A DNA stretch of 5,321 bases from Firmicutes bacterium UBA3914 (GTDB taxonomy: Bacteria > Bacillota > Limnochordia > Darwinibacteriales > Darwinibacteriaceae), in assembly GCA_002391385.1 (NCBI GenBank), contig DGEY01000062.1, forward strand, positions 1 through 5,321, given 5' to 3'. This document shows positions 1-4,492 of the stretch, piece after piece; within the stretch, counting starts at the first letter, position 1, and every line of letters starts with the position of its first letter. The notes below the pieces were generated by a model. The model made no database searches, had not been told where the DNA came from, and worked only from the letters and a program-made list of their open reading frames with translations. The position numbers and the translations under genes were made by a program.

Positions 1-495
1 AGAGACAGGGCTCTGGCGGTGCGGCCCAGGCTGATCATCTGCGATGAACCCGTATCGGCCCTGGACGTTTCCATCCAGGCCCAGGTGATCAACCTACTCC
101 AGGATCTGCATAGGGAATTCGATCTCACCTACATCTTCATCGCCCACGACTTGGCTGTGGTGAAGCACATTTCCGACCGGGTGGCCGTGATGTACCTGGG
201 CAAGATCGTGGAGCTCACCGACAAAAACGAGCTCTACCGCAACCCCAAACACCCTTACACCCAGGCACTGCTTTCCGCCATCCCCGAGGCGGATCCCACC
301 ATCAAGAAGGAGCGGATCCTGCTCAAGGGCGATGTGCCCAGCCCCATCAATCCGCCCAAGGGCTGCCGCTTCCACACCAGGTGCCCCAAGGTTATGGACA
401 TCTGCAAGGTGGAAGAGCCCGAGTTCGTGGATTCTGGGAACGGCCACTTCGTGGCCTGCCACCTGGTGCCCGCCGCGGAAGAAAAGGGCGCCTAA
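1..495 (+). CDS. oppF: Oligopeptide/dipeptide ABC transporter ATP-binding protein, OppF/DppF type (3' part)
   Basis: This is the C-terminal 164 residues of an ATPase that powers peptide import from the cytoplasmic face of a membrane permease. The 5' end, with Walker A and the ABC signature, lies outside the window. Visible, counting from base 1: the residues just after the signature (RALAVRP, 3-9), Walker B LIICDE (11-16), the D-loop SALD (19-22) and the H-loop histidine (H49 in FIAHD). The C-terminal part is the oligopeptide-transporter extension: the NPKHPYTQALL motif, then CRFHTRCP. Four cysteines (C122, C128, C135, C153) are in the pattern of the family's C-terminal domain, which in some members binds an iron-sulfur cluster. 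The first residues read RDRALA where the family usually has an IARALA-like stretch, a small oddity at the window edge. It is probably the last gene of its operon, since a terminator follows. OppF and DppF cannot be separated here, so the symbol is approximate. Confidence 0.93.
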   Translation, partial: RDRALAVRPRLIICDEPVSALDVSIQAQVINLLQDLHREFDLTYIFIAHDLAVVKHISDRVAVMYLGKIVELTDKNELYRNPKHPYTQALLSAIPEADPTIKKERILLKGDVPSPINPPKGCRFHTRCPKVMDICKVEEPEFVDSGNGHFVACHLVPAAEEKGA

Positions 496-517
496 GCAAG
501 CTGAATCCAAAGAAAGA

Positions 518-553
518 AGAAGTCCTCCCCGGGCTGAGCTGGGGAGGACTTTT
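518..553. terminator. Bidirectional rho-independent terminator between oppF and the chemoreceptor gene
   Basis: A perfect 11-base-pair stem (AAGTCCTCCCC at 520-530 pairing with GGGGAGGACTT at 541-551) encloses a 10-base loop. On the + strand it is followed by a short T run (550-553). On the - strand it is followed by a pyrimidine-rich tail from the complement of AAAGAAAGAAGA. It lies between two converging genes, 22 bases after the oppF stop and 15 bases from the chemoreceptor stop, so it most likely serves both. The + strand T run is short and termination there may be incomplete. Confidence 0.85.
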
Positions 554-568
554 CTGCTAAGATGTTCT

Positions 569-2617
569 TTAGTTTTCAGGCTGCTCCTGGAAGCTGGCGA
601 TGATCTCTTGAAGCTGCTGGGCCAGCTCCGCCAGGTTCTGGGCGGCTGCGGAGGTCTCTTCGGTGCCCGCCGCGGTCTGCTCGGTGATCTCTCCGATGGA
701 GAGGAACAGGGCCACCGCCTCCCGGGTGCGGGCTGCTTGGGCCAGGCTCTCCCCGGCGATCTGCTGCACCAGCGCCTCCGTTTCCTTGGCCGCCTGGGTG
801 ATGTTCTGCAGGGCGGAGCGCACCTCGTGCACTTCCTGTTGGCCCTTTTCCACGCTCTCCAGGGAGCGGGCGGTATCCTTTTGGATGCGCTTCAGGGCTT
901 GCTCAATTTCTTCCGTGGCCTTTTGGGAGCGGATGGCCAGATCGCCAACCTCCTGGGCCACCACCGCGAAGCTGCGTCCCTGCTCGCCGGCGCGGGCGGC
1001 CTCAATGGCTGCGTTCAAGGCCAAGAGGTTGGTCTGCTCGGCGATGTCCCTGATCAGGGCCAGGATCTTGCCGATCTCTTGGGTCTGCTTGGTCAGGCTT
1101 TCCACCGACTGCTTGATGGTGTTCATGCCTTCCACCGCTTCGCCGGCCTGAATTTCCCCTTGGGCGGCGGCTTCCGTGGCGTTCTGGGAGAGGACCACCG
1201 CCTCTTTGGCCCGCTGCTCCATGGCGGCCATGGCTTCGTTCATCTCCTCGATGCGCCTGGTGCCGCTTTGCACATCTTCGCTCTGGGTCTGGGCGCCCGC
1301 GGCCATCTCCTCCATGCCGGCGCTGATCTCCTGGCTGGAGGTGGCCAGGGCCTCGCTGGCGCTGCGCACCCGGTGCAAGAGCCGGGCCAGCTGGGCGGTC
1401 ATCTCGTTGAAAGCGGTGGTCAGCTCGCCTGTTTCATCCCGGCGCAGCTTCTTCGGTTTGTACTGGCGCAGGCGGCCCTGGGCCACATCTCTGGCGTGGG
1501 CGGTGAGCTGAACCAGGGGCAGGGAAATGCCCCGGGCCAGGATGAAGGCCACAATTACCACCACAAGTCCCGTGACCACAATGCCCACATAACCCAAGGT
1601 GTTGAGTCTGTGCACCAGGCTGAGCGCGTAGCGGGTGGGCTGGGCAATGCGGATCTCCCAGCTGTGGCCGAAGGAGCTGTTTTCACCCAGCTCCACCCTG
1701 GCCGCAGCGGTGAGGGCCTCTTCGCCGCCGCTGGTCAGGCCCGCGGCCCGGGATTCGGCATCAGCCAGGCTGATGGCCGGGGGGCGCTGGCCCGCCAGGA
1801 AGATCTCCACCGCGGGGCCCTGGTCAGTGTTCTTAATGTCCAGCACCACCTGGCCGGAGCTCAAAAGCTGCAGCTCTCCGCCGGCGATGTCCGCGAGGAT
1901 GGGCACCATGGTGTCGCTGAAAAAGCTCATGGGTACAAGCCCCCGCACTGCCCCCGCGGGCCGAGCGGCTCCGGTGGCCAAAGACGAAGAGCGGTAGATC
2001 ACCGTGGACATCACCAGCCCCGCTTCGTCTTTATCGGGGAGCTGCTGAAAGTCGCTGATATACACTTCCTGCTCGATGGCGGCCTGGAACCAGTGCTCAT
2101 CCAGGTGGATGAAGCGGTCCGGGCGCTCTGTGGCCGCCAGCACCATGCCGTCCATGTTCACCACGATGAGCTGGGAGAAGCGCTGGTATTCCGCGACGGT
2201 GCTTTCCAGGAAGGCCTGGGTGCGGCTGTTGCCCTCCAGGTTCCTGGTTTCAGCCATCATCTCTTCCATCTCCTCCACCGTCTTGCCTTCCAGGCCCAAA
2301 TCCCGGAGGATGCTGGTGGGCCGGATCACCGCCAGCTGCTCGATGGAGGGGTTTACCGCCAGATTCTGCAGGTCATAGGTGAGCTGCTGGATGGAGCTGG
2401 CGATGGAAGCCGCGATGCGGTTGGCCTGGTCGGTGAGGGTGGCATTGACCATGGATGTCACCGTGCTTTGGGTCTGCTCGATAACCACGACCGTGAGCAG
2501 GGTGAGAGGGATAAGGGCAATGAGGGCAAAGGCCAGGATCAACCGCGCCCGCAAGCGCAGGTTAAATTTTCTCCTTACCTTGGTTTTCTTTTCCGTTTCT
2601 CTGCCGCGGCTGGTCAT
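569..2617 (-). CDS. Methyl-accepting chemotaxis protein with Cache-like extracellular sensor domain
   Basis: A complete 682-residue inner-membrane chemoreceptor that would sense an extracellular signal and control CheA/CheW in the cytoplasm. Order of parts: a basic N terminus (1-24), transmembrane helix 1 (about 25-47), an extracellular domain (about 48-338), transmembrane helix 2 (about 341-361), a HAMP linker (about 361-413) and a long coiled-coil signalling domain. The signalling hairpin tip is clear: DIAEQTNLLALNAAIEAARA (524-543), then GEQGRSFAVVAQEV. The sensor has Cache-type features, notably HWFQAAIEQEVYISDF (175-190) and GAVRGLVPMSF (222-232). The arginine usual just before the tryptophan in amino-acid-binding dCache receptors is Glu174 here, so the ligand is probably not a classical amino acid. 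There is no C-terminal CheR-docking pentapeptide; the protein ends QEQPEN. The ATG start is supported by AAGGAGT seven bases upstream. It is transcribed alone, divergently from the SCIFF genes. The receptor assignment is near certain; the ligand is unknown. Confidence 0.96.
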   Translation of the reverse strand: MTSRGRETEKKTKVRRKFNLRLRARLILAFALIALIPLTLLTVVVIEQTQSTVTSMVNATLTDQANRIAASIASSIQQLTYDLQNLAVNPSIEQLAVIRPTSILRDLGLEGKTVEEMEEMMAETRNLEGNSRTQAFLESTVAEYQRFSQLIVVNMDGMVLAATERPDRFIHLDEHWFQAAIEQEVYISDFQQLPDKDEAGLVMSTVIYRSSSLATGAARPAGAVRGLVPMSFFSDTMVPILADIAGGELQLLSSGQVVLDIKNTDQGPAVEIFLAGQRPPAISLADAESRAAGLTSGGEEALTAAARVELGENSSFGHSWEIRIAQPTRYALSLVHRLNTLGYVGIVVTGLVVVIVAFILARGISLPLVQLTAHARDVAQGRLRQYKPKKLRRDETGELTTAFNEMTAQLARLLHRVRSASEALATSSQEISAGMEEMAAGAQTQSEDVQSGTRRIEEMNEAMAAMEQRAKEAVVLSQNATEAAAQGEIQAGEAVEGMNTIKQSVESLTKQTQEIGKILALIRDIAEQTNLLALNAAIEAARAGEQGRSFAVVAQEVGDLAIRSQKATEEIEQALKRIQKDTARSLESVEKGQQEVHEVRSALQNITQAAKETEALVQQIAGESLAQAARTREAVALFLSIGEITEQTAAGTEETSAAAQNLAELAQQLQEIIASFQEQPEN

Positions 2618-2623
2618 GGGGTC

Positions 2624-2630
2624 ACTCCTT
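2624..2630 (-). promoter_or_regulatory. Ribosome binding site of the chemoreceptor gene
   Basis: On the - strand AAGGAGT lies six bases upstream of the ATG at 2617-2615. It fixes the start codon. I found no convincing -10/-35 pair for this gene in the divergent region. Confidence 0.85.
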
Positions 2631-2658
2631 CACCATTTTGGTATACTTTAGTTCAGCC

Positions 2659-2664
2659 TATAAT
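2659..2664 (+). promoter_or_regulatory. Isolated perfect -10 hexamer (TATAAT), possible upstream promoter for the SCIFF genes
   Basis: A perfect TATAAT occurs in the divergent region, about 99 bases before the SCIFF start. The bases 16-18 positions upstream (TTTTGG region, 2636-2642) are a poor -35, and there is no TG extension. It could be a weak or activator-dependent second promoter, or chance. Confidence 0.3.
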
Positions 2665-2674
2665 GCCCATAATC

Positions 2675-2688
2675 CTGCCCCGGGGCGG
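2675..2688. repeat. GC-rich palindrome centred on GCCCCGGGGC in the divergent promoter region
   Basis: Bases 2677-2686 read GCCCCGGGGC, a perfect 10-base palindrome, with a further C/G match at 2675 and 2688. It sits between the chemoreceptor start and the SCIFF promoter and is flanked by AT-rich DNA (AAAAAATA on the right). It has no loop and no T run, so a terminator is unlikely. A regulator binding site is possible. In GC-rich DNA a 10-base palindrome can also occur by chance. Confidence 0.4.
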
Positions 2689-2702
2689 AAAAAATAGTGC
2701 CC

Positions 2703-2732
2703 TTTACCGATGGGGGTAGTTTGTGGTAAAAT
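2703..2732 (+). promoter_or_regulatory. Candidate sigma-A promoter with extended -10 for the SCIFF peptide and maturase
   Basis: A -35-like TTTACC (2703-2708) is followed after 18 bases by TAAAAT (2727-2732), five of six matches to TATAAT. The TGG just before it (2724-2726) gives the TGn extended -10 element. Transcription would start near 2739, leaving a leader of about 24 bases that contains the ribosome binding site. TTTACC and GGTAAA (2725-2730) are inverted copies that nearly coincide with the -35 and -10, so the promoter could overlap an operator. Confidence 0.6.
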
Positions 2733-2748
2733 GCGGGTAGAGCAAGGC

Positions 2749-2755
2749 AAGGAGG
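2749..2755 (+). promoter_or_regulatory. Strong ribosome binding site of the SCIFF peptide gene
   Basis: AAGGAGG, a near-perfect match to the 16S rRNA 3' end, lies seven bases before the ATG at 2763. Its strength supports this short reading frame as a real, highly translated gene. Confidence 0.9.
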
Positions 2756-2762
2756 CGGTAGG

Positions 2763-2903
2763 ATGAAAAAGCACATCAAAACACTGAGCAGCACAGCCCT
2801 GCAAAGCACTCTCGTGGATGGGGGCTGCGGGGAATGCCAGACCTCGTGCCAGTCGGCCTGCAAAACCTCGTGCACTGTGGGCAACCAGGCTTGCGAGCGG
2901 TAG
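2763..2903 (+). CDS. scfA: SCIFF family six-cysteine ranthipeptide precursor (46 residues)
   Basis: A 46-residue peptide translated by hand. It opens MKKHIKTLSS, a typical SCIFF leader, and ends in a cysteine-rich core with exactly six cysteines (C22, C25, C29, C33, C37, C44), matching 'six cysteines in forty-five'. The core reads GGCGECQTSCQSACKTSC (20-37) and then TVGNQACER, close to SCIFF peptides as I recall them. In studied SCIFF peptides the maturase links a cysteine by thioether to a threonine five residues later. The equivalent pair here is C33 and T38, both present. The product is a modified peptide (ranthipeptide) with no settled cellular role; signalling has been proposed in some Clostridium species. 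The gene has its own promoter and a strong ribosome binding site. A hairpin separates it from the maturase 78 bases downstream. No dedicated protease or exporter is seen in the window. Recognition rests on the cysteine pattern, the leader and the adjacent maturase, all agreeing. Confidence 0.95.
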   Translation: MKKHIKTLSSTALQSTLVDGGCGECQTSCQSACKTSCTVGNQACER

Positions 2904-2910
2904 CACACAC

Positions 2911-2945
2911 AAAGCAACCTTCTGCAGCGAATGGGGGTTGCTTTT
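2911..2945 (+). terminator. Intercistronic terminator/attenuator between the SCIFF peptide and its maturase
   Basis: AAAGCAACC (2911-2919) pairs perfectly with GGTTGCTTT (2936-2944). The stem can extend inward by two G-U pairs and one C-G pair, leaving a loop of about 10 bases. The right arm runs into TTTT and then CCCTT. It lies just after the peptide stop and 37 bases before the maturase start. It probably ends most transcripts after the peptide gene and lets a fraction through, giving more substrate than enzyme. It may also protect the peptide mRNA 3' end. Confidence 0.78.
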
Positions 2946-2968
2946 CCCTTATAACAGACCATTTTTCT

Positions 2969-2973
2969 AGGAG
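2969..2973 (+). promoter_or_regulatory. Ribosome binding site that decides the maturase start
   Basis: AGGAG at 2969-2973 has ideal spacing (eight bases) to the TTG at 2982. It overlaps the in-frame GTG at 2973, which therefore cannot be the start it serves. A TATAAC at 2950-2955 could act as a -10 for a weak internal promoter, but no fitting -35 is visible. Confidence 0.75.
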
Positions 2974-2981
2974 TGGATTTT

Positions 2982-4337
2982 TTGCTGGATAAGACCTGTG
3001 TACATATTTACAGCCAGGGCGGTCTGCATTTCGCGGTGGACGGCAACTCCGCAGCGGTGCATGTTCTGGACGAGCTGGCCCTGGAGCTGGTTGAGCTTAT
3101 TCAAGGAAGCGCCGGGATCACAACCAGGGAAGACCTGGCGGCCTTTTTGCAGGGGCATCCCCGCTACCAAGAGGTGGGCAGCGAGGTTTTGGAACTGATT
3201 GATCAGGGGCTTCTTTTCAGCCCGGATCTCACCGAGGTTCCGCCGCGGCCCGCTTCCGTGGTGAAGGCCCTCTGCTTGAACGTGGCCCACGACTGCAATC
3301 TGCGCTGCGGTTATTGCTTTGCCTCCACCGGGAATTTCCAGGGGGAGCGGGAGCTGATGCCCTGGGATGTGGCCAAGGCCGCGGTGGACTTCCTCCTGGA
3401 AGCCTCCGGGCACCGCCGCCAGGTGGAGATCGACTTTTTCGGGGGCGAACCCCTCCTCAACTGGGGGGTGGTGGAGCGCACCGTGGAGTATGCCCAGGCC
3501 CAGGCGGCGCGGCGGGGGAAAACGTTCCGCTTCACCATCACCACCAACGGCCTGGGGCTCACCCCGGCCATTGCGGAGTACATCAATGAACACATGTATA
3601 ACGTGGTGCTGAGCCTAGATGGGCGTAAGGAAGTAAACGACCTAATGCGGGCTACCCCAAGCGGCCGGGGCTCCGTCTATGAGCTGGTGGTGCCCAAATA
3701 CCAAAGGCTGCTTGAGGGCAGGGGGGGTAAGAGCTACTACGTGCGGGGCACCTTCACCGCCCACAACCTGGATTTCGCGGACGATGTGGCCCACCTAGCC
3801 GATCTGGGCTTTGGGGAGATCTCCATGGAGCCTGTGGTTACAAGTGAAGACCAGCCCTGGGCTTTGCGGGAGGAGCACCTGCCCCGGATCTATGCAGAGT
3901 ATGAGCGCCTGGCCGAGCTATACCTTAAGCGCCGCCGGGCGGGCCGGCCCTTTAACTTCTTCCACTTCAACGTAGAGCTTTTGAAGGGGCCCTGCCTGTA
4001 TAAGAGACTTACCGGCTGCGGGGCAGGCTACGAGTATCTGGCGGTCACGCCCACAGGGGAGCTGTACCCCTGCCACCAGTTTGTGGGCCTGAAGGATTTC
4101 CTTTTGGGCGATGTTTGGCGGGGCATCACCAACCAGGAGCTGCCCCTGAAGTTCAAGGACGCCCATGTCCTCAACAGCCCGGTCTGTAAGTCCTGCTGGG
4201 CCAAGTATTTTTGCAGCGGAGGATGCAAAAAAAGTAACCGGGAGTATGCAGGAGATTTCCTAGGTGTCGACGAATTCTCCTGCGAATTAGCGAAAAAACG
4301 ATTGGAATGCTCTTTCTACATCCAAGCCCATTTTTAA
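2982..4337 (+). CDS. scfB: SCIFF maturase: radical SAM/SPASM thioether-forming enzyme
   Basis: A 451-residue cytoplasmic iron-sulfur enzyme of the CteB/Tte1186 type. It uses S-adenosylmethionine radical chemistry to form the Cys-Thr thioether in the SCIFF peptide. Numbering from TTG at 2982: residues 1-90 form the N-terminal peptide-binding region (RRE-like in CteB), including FAVDGNSAAVHVLDEL. The radical SAM cluster motif CNLRCGYC has C105, C109 and C112, followed by FFGGEP (152-157) for SAM binding. The C-terminal SPASM domain shows C346, G359 and C364 in the CX12GX4C spacing. Then comes CKSCWAKYFCSGGC (402-415) with C402, C405, C411 and C415, and C434 after it. C338 and C443 are also present. 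These can hold two auxiliary 4Fe-4S clusters. Length and order match the family; nothing is truncated. The in-frame GTG at 2973 would give 454 residues but overlaps the ribosome binding site. It is co-directional with the peptide gene and lies after an attenuator-like hairpin. Confidence 0.96.
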   Translation: MLDKTCVHIYSQGGLHFAVDGNSAAVHVLDELALELVELIQGSAGITTREDLAAFLQGHPRYQEVGSEVLELIDQGLLFSPDLTEVPPRPASVVKALCLNVAHDCNLRCGYCFASTGNFQGERELMPWDVAKAAVDFLLEASGHRRQVEIDFFGGEPLLNWGVVERTVEYAQAQAARRGKTFRFTITTNGLGLTPAIAEYINEHMYNVVLSLDGRKEVNDLMRATPSGRGSVYELVVPKYQRLLEGRGGKSYYVRGTFTAHNLDFADDVAHLADLGFGEISMEPVVTSEDQPWALREEHLPRIYAEYERLAELYLKRRRAGRPFNFFHFNVELLKGPCLYKRLTGCGAGYEYLAVTPTGELYPCHQFVGLKDFLLGDVWRGITNQELPLKFKDAHVLNSPVCKSCWAKYFCSGGCKKSNREYAGDFLGVDEFSCELAKKRLECSFYIQAHF

Positions 4338-4390
4338 CAGGGGCTGCAGTAAAGTAGAGGTATATGAGTGTTCTTCCAGAAGCGAGGAGG

Positions 4391-4435
4391 GACAAGCCGT
4401 ATCTGGGCACTTGGCTTGTTCGGAGTGAGTAGTGC
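4391..4435 (+). promoter_or_regulatory. Candidate H-type pseudoknot in the pilB leader (possible riboswitch aptamer, class unknown)
   Basis: Stem 1 pairs ACAAGCC (4392-4398) with GGCTTGT (4413-4419), with a G-U pair closing at 4391/4420. Within its 14-base loop, GCACT (4407-4411) is the exact complement of AGTGC (4431-4435). Together they form an H-type pseudoknot: first loop 8 bases, 1 base between the stems, last loop 10 bases crossing an 8-base-pair stem. The second stem ends at 4435 and the terminator stem begins at 4436, so folding of one could influence the other. AGCCG (4395-4399) could instead pair with CGGCT (4439-4443) in the terminator's left arm, a possible antiterminator. I do not recognise a known riboswitch class. 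The rest of the intergenic region (4338-4390) shows only a weak small hairpin near 4371-4381 and no clear promoter. Confidence 0.45.
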
Positions 4436-4471
4436 AACCGGCTGGATGCTTGGGTATCCGCCGGTTTTTTT
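4436..4471 (+). terminator. Strong rho-independent terminator before pilB
   Basis: AACCGGC (4436-4442) pairs with GCCGGTT (4460-4466). After one bulged T, GGAT (4444-4447) pairs with ATCC (4456-4459), leaving an 8-base loop. Seven T's (4465-4471) follow. It can end the maturase transcript. The pilB ATG is only 21 bases further on, too close for an independent promoter plus leader, so pilB transcription must cross this hairpin. That suggests it is, or also acts as, a conditional attenuator. Confidence 0.9.
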
Positions 4472-4478
4472 GCGTAAA

Positions 4479-4484
4479 AAGGGG
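4479..4484 (+). promoter_or_regulatory. Ribosome binding site of pilB
   Basis: AAGGGG lies eight bases before the ATG at 4493. It is weaker than the SCIFF site but well spaced, and it supports this start. Confidence 0.65.
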
Positions 4485-4492
4485 TTGGAAAG

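Noticed and set aside
2684..2706. A flagellar sigma factor (sigma-28/SigD) promoter for the chemoreceptor on the - strand.
   Set aside because: TAAA followed after 14 bases by CCG can be read there, but the rest of the -10 (CCCCG in place of ATA-rich bases) does not fit.
332..2719. A 795-codon open frame on the + strand across the whole chemoreceptor gene.
   Set aside because: It is antisense to a gene with unmistakable chemoreceptor domains. Its translation is low-complexity, rich in Gly, Leu, His and Arg, and resembles no family. GC-rich codon bias on the true strand removes stops from the opposite strand.
2648..2962. Open frames on the - strand across the SCIFF peptide gene.
   Set aside because: They lie opposite the SCIFF gene and its promoter, have no ribosome binding site and show no recognisable domain.
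4334..4366. A promoter for pilB formed by TTAACA (4334-4339) and TATATG (4361-4366).
   Set aside because: The spacing is 21 bases, too long for a sigma-A promoter, and there is no TG extension. The true pilB promoter could still lie in or upstream of the maturase gene.
4338..4471. A c-di-GMP (GEMM) or lysine riboswitch upstream of pilB.
   Set aside because: I looked for the conserved GEMM loops and receptor segments and the conserved lysine riboswitch core and found neither. A short GTAGAGGT resembles part of the lysine leader, but the region is far too short. The element is left unassigned.
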